A stretch of DNA of 64,000 nucleotides from CAVQBJ01 sp963724405 (GTDB taxonomy: Bacteria > Actinomycetota > Thermoleophilia > Solirubrobacterales > Solirubrobacteraceae), in NCBI GenBank assembly GCA_963724405.1, contig CAVRUQ010000003.1, positions 1,488,001 to 1,552,000 of the forward strand, given 5' to 3'. Positions 41,550-49,627 of the stretch are shown here, one piece after another. Below the pieces are notes generated by a model that was given only the letters and a program-made list of their open reading frames with translations, was not told where the DNA came from and searched no databases. The position numbers were made by a program, and so were the translations under genes. The stretch's first letter is position 1, and each line of letters opens with the position of its first letter.

Positions 41550-42650
41550 TCAGAATTTCAGCGCTCCGTCGGGCAAGGTCACGCCCGGGAAGATACGCGC
41601 GCCGCGGGTGATCATGTTGTCCGCGCCGATCGTGACGCCCTCGCCGAGCACCGCCCCGCCGCTGATCTGGGTGCCGGCGCCGATGCGCACGCCGGCCGCG
41701 ACGATGCAGTCGCGCAGCGTGCAGCCCGGTCCGATCTGGGCGCCGTTGAGGACCACCGAGCGCTCGACGCTCGAGCCCTCTCCGACGACCACGCCGTCGG
41801 AGAGCACGACGAGGCTGCCGACGTGGGCGCCCGCCTCCACCCGCGCGCCCCGCTCGACGACCGCCGGCGGGATGACGCGCCCGTCGATCTGGGCCGCGTC
41901 GTCGATGACCAGGAAGTCGGGTCCCAGTCGCTCCTGGACGGCGGTGCGGACGTTGCCCTCGAGGATGTCGAACGTCCCCTGCAGGTAGCGCGCCGGCGTC
42001 CCGATGTCGAGCCAGTAGCTGTCCGCGGCGTAGCCGTACAGCCCGTTGCCGACGAGCAGCGGCCACACCTCGCGCTCGATCGAGACGTTGCGGTCGGGAG
42101 GGATGTGGCGCAGGATCGAGCGCTCGAGCACGTATGCGCCGGCGCTGATCAGATTCGTGTCGATCTGGTCGGAGCTCGGCTTCTCCACGAACTCGCGCAC
42201 CGACGCGTCGTCGTTGAGCCGCACGAGGCCGTAGGCGCTCGGGTCCTCGACCGGCACGAGCGCGAGCGTCGCCGTCGCCCCGGTGCGCTCGTGCTGGGCG
42301 ATCTGCAGGCCGAGATCGAGGTCGCAGAGCACGTCCCCGTTGAGCATGAGGAAGCGCTCGTCCAGGAGCGACTCGGCGAACTTCAGCGCGCCGCCGGTGC
42401 CCCGCGGCTCCGGCTCCTCGACGAAGCGCAGGCGGATGCCGTAGGCGGATCCGTCGCCGAGCACGTTGCGCACGCTCGTGGCCAGGAAGCCGCACGACAT
42501 GACGACGTCGTCGACGCCGTGCCCGCGCAGCCATTCGAGCATATAGGCGATGAACGGGCGGTCGACGAGCGGGACAACCGGCTTCGGCACGGTCGAGGTG
42601 AGCGGCCGCAGCCGCGTGCCCTCACCGCCGACGAGGATGACGGCCTGCAC
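41550..42650 (-). CDS. Sugar-phosphate nucleotidyltransferase with hexapeptide repeats
   Basis: 366 residues from GTG 42650, two bases after the ugd stop. The N-terminal catalytic domain has VILVGGEGTRLRPLTSTVPK, EPRGTGGALKFAES, FLMLNGDVLCDLDLG and SAGAYVLER. The C-terminus is a left-handed beta-helix of hexapeptide repeats (IGPGCTLRDCIVAAGVRIG). The layout is that of mannose-1-phosphate guanylyltransferase-like or glucose-1-phosphate transferases. Between ugd and a phosphomannose isomerase, GDP-mannose or UDP-glucose is the likely product. It is related to, but distinct from, the gene at 35968-36976. Confidence 0.87.
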   Translation of the reverse strand: MQAVILVGGEGTRLRPLTSTVPKPVVPLVDRPFIAYMLEWLRGHGVDDVVMSCGFLATSVRNVLGDGSAYGIRLRFVEEPEPRGTGGALKFAESLLDERFLMLNGDVLCDLDLGLQIAQHERTGATATLALVPVEDPSAYGLVRLNDDASVREFVEKPSSDQIDTNLISAGAYVLERSILRHIPPDRNVSIEREVWPLLVGNGLYGYAADSYWLDIGTPARYLQGTFDILEGNVRTAVQERLGPDFLVIDDAAQIDGRVIPPAVVERGARVEAGAHVGSLVVLSDGVVVGEGSSVERSVVLNGAQIGPGCTLRDCIVAAGVRIGAGTQISGGAVLGEGVTIGADNMITRGARIFPGVTLPDGALKF

Positions 42651-42651
42651 G

Positions 42652-43944
42652 TCAGCCGCCCCGCCCGATGCCCTCGTACACGAGCCCGGCCGCGCGAATC
42701 GCATCGGCATCGAGCGCGTTGCGCCCATCGACGACGAGCGTCCCGGCCATCTGCTCGGCGACCGTGCGCCAGTCGAGCTCCTTGAACTCCTTCCATTCCG
42801 TCACGAGGACGACGGCGTCGGCGTCCCTGACCGCGGCGAGCGCCGAGTCGGAGAAGTCCAGCCCGGGCATCAGGCTGCGCGCCTCGTCCTCGGCGATCGG
42901 GTCGTACGCGCTCACCTGGGCGCCGTCGGCGTGCAGTCGCGCCGAGAGCACGAGCGAGGACGCCTCGCGCATGTCGTCGGTGTCGGGCTTGAAGGCGAGC
43001 CCGAGCAGGGCCACGCGCTTGCCCACGAGCCCGCCGAGGTGCTTGACGAGCTTGGAGATGACGCGCCGCTTCTGCAGCTCGTTGACCTCGATGACGGCGG
43101 TGAGGAGCTGGAAGTGGTAGCCGGAGTTGCCGGCGAGTTGCTTGAGGGCGTCGACGTCCTTGGGAAAGCAGGACCCGCCGAAGCCGATCCCCGCCTGCAG
43201 GAACTTCGGCCCGATCCGATCGTCGAGTCCCATCCCCCGCGCCACCTCGATGACGTCGGCGCCGGTCTGCTCGCAGACGTTGGCGATCTCGTTGATGAAG
43301 GAGATCTTCGTGGCCAGGAAGGCATTGGAGGCGAGCTTGACCATCTCGGCGCTGGCGATGTCGGTGCGCACGAGCGGCGCGTCGAGGGGGGCGTACAGGT
43401 CGACCACCGCGTCGCCGGCCCAGTCGCCGTTGTCGCCGACGACGACGCGGTCGGGGGCCAGGAAGTCCTTCACCGCCGAGCCCTCCTTGAGGAACTCCGG
43501 GCACGAGACGTAGCGCAGGCCGGACTTGCCCTGCCGGGCGAAGACGCGCTGGATCGCCGCCCCGGTGCCGCACGGCACCGTCGACTTCATCACCAGCGCG
43601 TGGTGGTCCGACGCGGGGATGGCATCGACGACGGCGTTGACGGCCGAGAGGTCGGCGTCCCCGGAGTAGGTCGGCGGCGTTCCGACGGCGACGAACAGCA
43701 GCCGCACGTGGGGCAACGCATCCGTCAGGTCGGTCGAGAAGTGCATGCGATCGCGATGCTTGGCGAGCAGGTCCTCCAGGCCAGGCTCGTAGATCGGCAC
43801 CTCGCCGCGGCGCAGCCGAGCCACCTTGTCGGCGTCGATGTCGACGCACCAGACCTCGTTGCCGAGCTCGGCGAAGCCGGCTGCCGTGACGAGGCCGACG
43901 TAGCCGGTGCCGATGACGCCGATCGGTTCGCGCTGGCCGCTCAT
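42652..43944 (-). CDS. ugd: UDP-glucose 6-dehydrogenase
   Basis: 430 residues. NAD site IGVIGTGYVGLVTAAGFAEL, then VAVGTPP, MKSTVPCGTG, the central KLASNAFLATKISFINEIAN, and the thioester-forming Cys in GIGFGGSCFPKDVDAL. The C-terminal UDP-binding domain has GLAFKPDTDDMREASS. It oxidises UDP-glucose twice to UDP-glucuronate for envelope or exopolysaccharide glycans. It heads a unit with the nucleotidyltransferase and isomerase genes downstream. Confidence 0.96.
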   Translation of the reverse strand: MSGQREPIGVIGTGYVGLVTAAGFAELGNEVWCVDIDADKVARLRRGEVPIYEPGLEDLLAKHRDRMHFSTDLTDALPHVRLLFVAVGTPPTYSGDADLSAVNAVVDAIPASDHHALVMKSTVPCGTGAAIQRVFARQGKSGLRYVSCPEFLKEGSAVKDFLAPDRVVVGDNGDWAGDAVVDLYAPLDAPLVRTDIASAEMVKLASNAFLATKISFINEIANVCEQTGADVIEVARGMGLDDRIGPKFLQAGIGFGGSCFPKDVDALKQLAGNSGYHFQLLTAVIEVNELQKRRVISKLVKHLGGLVGKRVALLGLAFKPDTDDMREASSLVLSARLHADGAQVSAYDPIAEDEARSLMPGLDFSDSALAAVRDADAVVLVTEWKEFKELDWRTVAEQMAGTLVVDGRNALDADAIRAAGLVYEGIGRGG

Positions 43945-43989
43945 GAAGCCGCGAAGGCTAGCGCCTGGCTCGCCGGCACCGCGGGCGGG

Positions 43990-45114
43990 TCAGGCGAGTC
44001 CGCCCTCGACGGCGCGCAGGTCCGGTGGACCCGCGCGCTCCAGCCAGGTCGGCAGTCCCTCGACGAAGTCGCCGAGCGCCTGGCGGAAGCGGGTGAGCGA
44101 ACGCAGCGAGACCCATTCCGCTGGCCCGTGGTGGCCACCCCCGATCGGACCGAACTCGACCGCCGGCACACCGGCCTCGAGGAAGGAGATCGCATCCGAC
44201 GCGCCGTCACGGCCGATCGACAGCGCCTCGCCCTCGATCGAGCGGCTCACGGCGTCGCGCAGCGCGAGCACGTACGGGTTGCGGCGTGAGACCATCGCCG
44301 GCGCCCGCGTGAAGCTGCGCAGCACCTCGATGTCGGGAATCGAGCGGATCTGGGCGAGGATCGCATGCGGATCCTGCTCGGGCAGGTAGCGGATGTCGAC
44401 GACCATCTCGCAGCGGTCGGGCACCTTGTTGAAGGCGTCGCCGCCGGAGATCCGGGCCAGGTTGATCGAGGGGCGGTCGAACAGCTCGGAGGACTCGCGG
44501 CTGAAGGGGAGGGTCTCGATGCGGCGGAACGCGTCGACCGCCTTGAGGATCGCGTTGTCGCCGAGCCACGGGGTCGACCCGTGCGCGGCCGTGCCCGACA
44601 GCTGCAGGCGCAGCGCGAGCACGCCCTTGGCCTGCACGCCGATGAGCAGCTCCGTCGGCTCGCCGGTGATGGCGAAGTCGCCGGCGAGGCCCTGGGCGAC
44701 GAGCGCGTCGGTGGAGCGACTCTCGACGTCCTCGGCCTCCTCGTCGGGCACGCACATGAATCGCACGCGAACGTGCTCCTGGGCCGCCGCGTCGCGGACG
44801 GTGCACATCATCGCCCCCAGTGCGCCCTTCATGTCATACGCGCCGCGTCCGTACAGGCGATCGCCCTCCACCCGCGGCTCGAACTGGTCGGCGTGGGCCG
44901 GGACGACGTCGATGTGGCCGTGCAGGACGACGCACGGGGCATCGCGCGGGCCGACCTCGGTGACGAGCACCGGCAGGCCGCTGTGCGTCTGGGCCCTGAC
45001 CTCCAGATCACGGGCCTCGAGCCATCCCTTCACGAACTCGGCCGCCCGCTGGATTCCCTCGGGCTCGGAGGTGTCGTAGCTGATCAGCCGCTCGGCCAGG
45101 GAATGCTCGTCCAC
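43990..45114 (-). CDS. M20-family amidohydrolase (DapE/ArgE-like)
   Basis: 374 residues from GTG 45114; the frame continues upstream but GTG suits the fold. Metal and catalytic motifs: VVLHGHIDVVPAH (His, Asp), LYGRGAYDMKGALG, the Glu pair in VPDEEAEDVES, and GGGHHGPAEWVSL near the end. A dimerisation domain (GTAAHGSTPWLGDNAI) sits between. DapE removes succinyl from succinyl-diaminopimelate; ArgE and peptidase-type relatives share these motifs, and the sequence alone does not decide. It is divergent from the next gene by 19 bases. Confidence 0.85.
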   Translation of the reverse strand: MDEHSLAERLISYDTSEPEGIQRAAEFVKGWLEARDLEVRAQTHSGLPVLVTEVGPRDAPCVVLHGHIDVVPAHADQFEPRVEGDRLYGRGAYDMKGALGAMMCTVRDAAAQEHVRVRFMCVPDEEAEDVESRSTDALVAQGLAGDFAITGEPTELLIGVQAKGVLALRLQLSGTAAHGSTPWLGDNAILKAVDAFRRIETLPFSRESSELFDRPSINLARISGGDAFNKVPDRCEMVVDIRYLPEQDPHAILAQIRSIPDIEVLRSFTRAPAMVSRRNPYVLALRDAVSRSIEGEALSIGRDGASDAISFLEAGVPAVEFGPIGGGHHGPAEWVSLRSLTRFRQALGDFVEGLPTWLERAGPPDLRAVEGGLA

Positions 45115-45133
45115 GAGCCCCAGGGTAACCTGC

Positions 45134-46243
45134 GTGGAGATGGCCGCGCGGATCGTCCTGTTCGGAGCCACCGGCTATACCGGACGACTGACGGCCGCCG
45201 CGCTCGTCGCGAGAGGGTCCAAGCCGCTCCTCGCGAGCCGCAGCCACGAGGCCGTGCGCGACCTGGCGCGCGCCCTCGGCGGCCTCGACTGGGCCCTCGC
45301 CGACGTGTCCGACCCGGCGAGCGTGCGCACGCTGGTGTCCTCCGGCGACGTCCTCCTGACCACCGTCGGCCCGTTCTCGCGGTTCGGCGACGCAGCCGCC
45401 CAGGCGGCGATCGATGCCGGCGCGCACTACATCGACTCGACCGGCGAGCCGGCGTTCGTCCGGCGGGTGTTCGAGCGCTTCGGCCCGGCCGCCGAGTCGG
45501 CCGGCGTCGGCCTGCTGACCGCCTTCGGCGCGGACTGGGTACCCGGAAACCTTGCCGGGGCGCTCGCGCTGCGGGAGGCCGGCGAGGCCGCGACGCAGGT
45601 GGAGGTCGGCTACTTCATGACGGGCGGCCGCGGCGGAATGGCGGCATCGGGCGGCACGCGCGCGTCGGCCGTCGGCGCGATGCTCGATCCGGGGTTCGCG
45701 TTCCACGACGGGGCGATCGTGACCGAGCACGGCGGCGCGCGCACGCTCAGCTTCGAGGTCGACGGGCGCCGCCGTCCAGCGCTCTCGGCGGCCGGGAGCG
45801 AGCACTTCACGCTGCCGCGGCTGGCGCCCTCGCTGCGCGACGTCGACGTCTACCTCGGCCTCGCCGGCTCGGCCACCGGGGCGATGCACGTGATGAGCGG
45901 CGGGCTGGCGGCGGTGCTGCGCGTACCCGGAGCACAGCGCACGCTCGATGCGGCCGCGCGTCGCCTGGTGCGCGGCTCCACCGGCGGGCCGGACGCCGCC
46001 GAGCGGGCGAAGACCGGGCTGCACACGGTCGCGGTGGTGCGCGACGAGCACGGAGGGCAACTCTCGGCGGTCCACGTCGCCGGCGTCAACGCGTACGACT
46101 TCACCGGGGCGATCCTTGCGTGGGCCGCGACGACGGCAGTCAAGAGCGGACTGCGCGGCAACGGCGCGCTCGGGCCGGTCGACGCCTTCGGCCTCGACGT
46201 CCTGCAGGCCGGCTGCCGCGACGCCGGGCTGCACCGCGTGTGA
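45134..46243 (+). CDS. Saccharopine-dehydrogenase-like (trans-acting enoyl reductase) oxidoreductase
   Basis: 369 residues from GTG 45134; ATG 45140 is equally possible. An N-terminal Rossmann fold IVLFGATGYTGRLTAAALV is followed by TVGPFSRFGDAAAQAAIDAG and the HYIDSTGEPAF block, characteristic of the saccharopine-dehydrogenase-like family that includes mycobacterial trans-acting enoyl reductases. Those act on polyketide chains of surface lipids; no polyketide synthase is near. Cytoplasmic, substrate unknown. Confidence 0.85.
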   Translation: MEMAARIVLFGATGYTGRLTAAALVARGSKPLLASRSHEAVRDLARALGGLDWALADVSDPASVRTLVSSGDVLLTTVGPFSRFGDAAAQAAIDAGAHYIDSTGEPAFVRRVFERFGPAAESAGVGLLTAFGADWVPGNLAGALALREAGEAATQVEVGYFMTGGRGGMAASGGTRASAVGAMLDPGFAFHDGAIVTEHGGARTLSFEVDGRRRPALSAAGSEHFTLPRLAPSLRDVDVYLGLAGSATGAMHVMSGGLAAVLRVPGAQRTLDAAARRLVRGSTGGPDAAERAKTGLHTVAVVRDEHGGQLSAVHVAGVNAYDFTGAILAWAATTAVKSGLRGNGALGPVDAFGLDVLQAGCRDAGLHRV

Positions 46244-46312
46244 GCGCCGACCCGGGCCCGACCCTTGTCGTTGTTGCGCCACGCCCCCCCGGCGACTACC
46301 CTGGACTGGTTC

Positions 46313-47203
46313 ATGGACGACGCACAGATCACGCTCACCCGACGGAGAGCGATCCAGGCCGGGGGGGCCGTCACCGCCGCGCTGCTGCTCGAGCTGCACA
46401 CCGGACGTGCGTTCGCGGCGTCGCCGGCGCTGTCGCTCACGAGCGACGCGGGAGCTCCCGGCTACCTGCGCCGCTCGACCTACGCCGGGCTGTCGGGGAG
46501 CGATTTCACCGCCGTCGGTGATTCGGCGACGCTCGCCCTCGCGGCCGTCGACGATCTCGACGACCCGTCCCTGACCGGAGCCGACGACGCCTTTCGCCTC
46601 GCGCTCGTCGCGAGCGGCAGCGACCCGCTCGCCCAGGGCGTGTACACGCTCAGCCATCCCGAGATCGGGCAGTTCGACGCGTTCGTCGTCCCGGTCGGAC
46701 CCGGCGGATCGACCACCACCTACGAGATGATCGTCAACCGCTCGGTGATCGTCCCCAACATGGACGGTCCGCCGGCGGCGCCTCAACAGAGCGCCACGGC
46801 CGGCGGGTCGACCCCGGCCGGCCCGGCGTCGGTGGCCGGCGGATCGCCCGCCGCGTCGAGCACCGGCGCCGCCGTGACGGCGACCGCCGTGCCCACCCCG
46901 TCGCCGCGTCATCCCGGCGCGTCGCAGGCGCTCACGCGCCGCGTCACCGTTCGCCGCCACGCGCACGGCGCCGAGGTCGACGTCGTGCTCGCGCAGGGAC
47001 CGGCGGTTCGGTCCCTGTACGTCCGGCTGCGGCGCGGCGCCCATCACTACTCGGCGCGGACGAACGACGTCAACGGCGCACGCACGCGCGTCCTCCTGCC
47101 GGCCACCCACCGACTCGCGGCCGGCCGGTACGAGCTGACCATCACGGTCGTCCGCTTCGACGGTGGCGTCGCCACCGCCGACCTGGCCGTCACGCTGCCC
47201 TGA
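46313..47203 (+). CDS. Secreted DUF6916-domain protein with Tat-like signal
   Basis: 296 residues from ATG 46313. The N-terminus LTRRRAIQAGGAVTAALLLE has twin arginines, a hydrophobic core and a probable cut after AFA, so Tat export is likely. A DUF6916-type domain follows (LSGSDFTAVGDSATLALAAV to ASGSDPLAQGVYTLSHPEIG and FDAFVVPVGPG). Next come a Pro/Ala/Gly-rich linker and a C-terminal beta-rich domain (RRVTVRRHAHGAEVDVVLAQ). It faces the surface-protein gene group and is followed after 11 bases by a second DUF6916 gene. Function unknown. Confidence 0.72.
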   Translation: MDDAQITLTRRRAIQAGGAVTAALLLELHTGRAFAASPALSLTSDAGAPGYLRRSTYAGLSGSDFTAVGDSATLALAAVDDLDDPSLTGADDAFRLALVASGSDPLAQGVYTLSHPEIGQFDAFVVPVGPGGSTTTYEMIVNRSVIVPNMDGPPAAPQQSATAGGSTPAGPASVAGGSPAASSTGAAVTATAVPTPSPRHPGASQALTRRVTVRRHAHGAEVDVVLAQGPAVRSLYVRLRRGAHHYSARTNDVNGARTRVLLPATHRLAAGRYELTITVVRFDGGVATADLAVTLP

Positions 47204-47214
47204 GCTCGAGCGCG

Positions 47215-47514
47215 ATGGCGCCGGAGCCGCTCACGCTCGAGCTGTTCGCCGGTCGCGTCGGCGAGCCGTTTCGCCTGCGCGTGGCCGAGGGCGAGGTCCT
47301 CGACCTGCGCCTCGCCGAGGCCATCTCGCTCGGCGAGCCGTATGGCGCGGACCATCGTGCGCCCTTCTCGATCGTTTTCAGCGGCCCGCCGCAGCCGATC
47401 GTGGGGCAGCGCATCTACCCGCTCGATCACGACGAGCTCGGCACGCTCGAGCTGTTCCTCGTCCCGATCCGACCCGACGCGGCCGGCGCCCGGTACGAGG
47501 CCGTGTTCACGTAG
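47215..47514 (+). CDS. Small DUF6916-domain protein
   Basis: 99 residues, one DUF6916 domain: LELFAGRVGEPFRLRVAEGE, APFSIVFSGPP, IYPLDHDELGTLELFLVPI and the end ARYEAVFT. It has no signal peptide, unlike its upstream paralogue, so it probably stays in the cytoplasm or leaves through a partner. Small DUF6916 proteins often sit beside tail-collar genes. Its last codons overlap the end of the convergent GNAT gene by eight bases. Confidence 0.75.
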   Translation: MAPEPLTLELFAGRVGEPFRLRVAEGEVLDLRLAEAISLGEPYGADHRAPFSIVFSGPPQPIVGQRIYPLDHDELGTLELFLVPIRPDAAGARYEAVFT

Positions 47515-48043
47515 TCGCGGCCGGACCTGCGGCGGGAGCGGTCCACCGCATGAGCACGTAGATCTCGCCATCGGCGGCGAACTCGAAGCCGAGCCGGCGG
47601 TAGAGCCGCTGCGCGGGATTGGCGCGCTCGACGTGGATCTGCACGGCGCGACCGCTGCGCTGCCCCTCGTCGAGCACCGATCCCAGCAGCGCCGTGCCGA
47701 TCCCGCGACCGCGAAACCCGGGCAGCAGCGCGACGTCGACGATCCCGATCTCGCGCTCGCGGCGGTCGACGTATAGCCGCCCGGCCGGCGCGCCGTCGAC
47801 GAGCACGACGTCGAACGTCGCGTCTGGGTAGTTGCGGCGGTAGTCGGTGTCCTGTGCGGTGAACTGCATGCGCACGAACGCCTCCTTCGCCGCGTCGTCC
47901 CAGGGCACGAGCGCGAGCTCCCGCTCTCGCGTGCTGGCGAATACCCGCAGCAGGAATGCCTCGTCGCCGGCGCGCACCGACCGCAGCGCGACCCCGCGGG
48001 CACCGGCGATCGCGCGCGGGTCCCGCGGCCGCACCTGGCGCAT
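47507..48043 (-). CDS. GNAT N-acetyltransferase, last gene of the tail-collar unit
   Basis: 178 residues from ATG 48043, overlapping the stop of the third tail-collar gene (ATGA). Typical GNAT core: VALRSVRAGDEAFLLRVF, IVDVALLPGFRGRGIGTALL (acetyl-CoA pyrophosphate loop) and HVERANPAQRLYRRLGFE. It transfers an acyl group to an amine; the coupling suggests it modifies one of the tail-collar or surface proteins, but this is inferred from position only. Confidence 0.87.
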   Translation of the reverse strand: MRQVRPRDPRAIAGARGVALRSVRAGDEAFLLRVFASTRERELALVPWDDAAKEAFVRMQFTAQDTDYRRNYPDATFDVVLVDGAPAGRLYVDRREREIGIVDVALLPGFRGRGIGTALLGSVLDEGQRSGRAVQIHVERANPAQRLYRRLGFEFAADGEIYVLMRWTAPAAGPAATT

Positions 48044-48567
48044 CAGGGGCGCGGCGGAAAGACGCCCTGCAGCGCGATGCAGAAGTTGAGCGCCAGATAG
48101 GGCATCAGGTTGTCGTGCGGCTGGCTGCCGCCGTTGACGGAGGTCCCCTGCCGCGCCATCGCCGTGTTGGCGGGAGGGGTCGTGTACACGAGGCCCCCCT
48201 GACTGGCGGTGAGCAAGGACGTCCCACCGGGCGTGTTGACGGCGCTGCCGCGCCCGACCGAGCCGCTCAGCTGATGGCTGTGGGCGGGCATCTCGGAGTC
48301 CAGCAGCGTCACCGTGTCCTCGCCGCCCGTCTCCCCCAGGTCGTGGAGCGACAGTCCGGGCCCCTGGCCCGGGTGCATCGGAGCGCACCCCTGGAGGTTG
48401 GGTAGCGCGAAGTTGCTCTTGCCGTCGCCGCCGTAGGTCGTGCCGAGCAGCGAGAACAGGGCGGTGTTCTGTGAGAGCGGCAGGATCTGACCGTCGCAGA
48501 AGGCCCAGCCCTTCGGCGCGAAGTTGAACGGGAAGATGCGTATCTCGGCGACGAATGGGTTGGACAC
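48043..48567 (-). CDS. Tail-collar domain protein 3 (MdpB-like)
   Basis: 174 residues. N-terminal phage tail-collar fold: EIRIFPFNFAPKGWAFCDGQ, LPLSQNTALFSLLGTTYGGD and FALPNLQGCAPMHPGQGPG, then a Gly/Thr-rich middle and the C-terminal MPYLALNFCIALQGVFPPRP. Found in microcystin-dependent protein B and in phage tail-fibre tips. No other phage genes are nearby. The third of three tandem paralogues, spaced by 13 bases. Confidence 0.88.
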   Translation of the reverse strand: MSNPFVAEIRIFPFNFAPKGWAFCDGQILPLSQNTALFSLLGTTYGGDGKSNFALPNLQGCAPMHPGQGPGLSLHDLGETGGEDTVTLLDSEMPAHSHQLSGSVGRGSAVNTPGGTSLLTASQGGLVYTTPPANTAMARQGTSVNGGSQPHDNLMPYLALNFCIALQGVFPPRP

Positions 48568-48580
48568 GGTCTGCTCGTCC

Positions 48581-49084
48581 TTAGGTCTGAGAGGGGAATA
48601 TGCCGAACAGCGAGATGATGAACTCCACGCACAGGTACGGTTGGAAGTTGTCGTGCGGCTGGCTCCCCCCGTCGGACACGATCGCCGATGGGGCGAGGTT
48701 GACCGACGTCTGCTGCGTGCGGTAGAGAGCGGTCGTCGGGCTCGGCGCGAGGACGGCGTTGGTCGGATCGGTGGTCGGCGTGCCGCCGGTCGTGGCCAGC
48801 GGGGTGTGGTTGTGGTTCGGGATCTGAGGGACGGTGAGCGTCACCTGCTCCGCGCCGCCGGACTCGGCGAGGCTGAAGCCATCGCCCTGGTGCCGGGGCA
48901 GGCGCCCTCGCATGTCGGGAAGGGCGAACGTGCTCTGCCCGTCGCCGCCGTAGGTCGTGCCGATCAGGTTGAACAGCGTCTCGAACTCGGAGATCGGCAG
49001 GAGCTGCCCCTCGCAGAACATCCAGCCCGCCGGCGCGAAGTTTCCGGCGAACATCCTGATCTCTCCGACGTAGGGCTGGGACAC
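48581..49084 (-). CDS. Tail-collar domain protein 2 (MdpB-like)
   Basis: 167 residues. The same fold as its neighbours: EIRMFAGNFAPAGWMFCEGQ, LLPISEFETLFNLIGTTYGG, FALPDMRGRLPRHQG, and the C-terminal YLCVEFIISLFGIFPSQT. The middle segment (residues 85-135) differs most between the three copies and may be the variable, ligand-facing part. It is the most divergent of the trio. Confidence 0.88.
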   Translation of the reverse strand: MSQPYVGEIRMFAGNFAPAGWMFCEGQLLPISEFETLFNLIGTTYGGDGQSTFALPDMRGRLPRHQGDGFSLAESGGAEQVTLTVPQIPNHNHTPLATTGGTPTTDPTNAVLAPSPTTALYRTQQTSVNLAPSAIVSDGGSQPHDNFQPYLCVEFIISLFGIFPSQT

Positions 49085-49097
49085 GGGCCGCTCCTCT

Positions 49098-49601
49098 CTA
49101 GGTCTGCGACGGGAAGATGCCTTGGAGGGCGATGCAGAAGCTCAGCACGAGGAACGGCTGCTCGTTCTCGTGCGGTTGGCCGCCGCCGACCGTGGCGAGC
49201 CCGGCCGGGTCGAGGGCCAGATAGCTCGTTCCGGGGCTCTCGTAGATGTCGGCGGAGGTGGCGGCGAGCACGTTGCCGCTCGGCTCGGTCACGGTCGCCG
49301 CGGCGGTGGACGCGCCGAACGGGTGCGTGTGCTGGGGCAGCTCGGGGATCGACAGCGTGTGAGCGCCCTCGCCCCCGAGCTCGCCGAGCGTATGGCCGTT
49401 GCCCATGTGCATCGGCACCCGGCCCTGCAGGTTGGGGAGGCCGAAGTTGACCCTGCCGTCACCGCCGTAGGTCGTGCCGAGCAGCGAGAAGAGCGCCTGG
49501 TTCTGGTTGATCGGCAGCAGCTGGCCGTCGCACAGCGCCCAGCCCTTCGGCGGGAAGCCGAAGCTCATGATCCTGATCTCGCTGATGAATTGATCGGACA
49601 T
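49098..49601 (-). CDS. Tail-collar domain protein 1 (MdpB-like)
   Basis: 167 residues. EIRIMSFGFPPKGWALCDGQ, LLPINQNQALFSLLGTTYGG, FGLPNLQGRVPMHMGNGH, and the C-terminal LVLSFCIALQGIFPSQT. It begins 26 bases after the stop of the giant surface-protein gene and leads the row of three, so giant protein, trio and GNAT probably form one transcript. No secretion signal is visible. Confidence 0.88.
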   Translation of the reverse strand: MSDQFISEIRIMSFGFPPKGWALCDGQLLPINQNQALFSLLGTTYGGDGRVNFGLPNLQGRVPMHMGNGHTLGELGGEGAHTLSIPELPQHTHPFGASTAAATVTEPSGNVLAATSADIYESPGTSYLALDPAGLATVGGGQPHENEQPFLVLSFCIALQGIFPSQT

Positions 49602-49627
49602 CGTGGCTCCTTGGCGTGTTCGATTCG

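Noticed and set aside
48043..49601. Tail-collar genes as a prophage remnant
   Set aside because: No terminase, portal, capsid, integrase or attachment repeats are nearby. Three paralogues in a row with a GNAT fit the chromosomal MdpB-like group.
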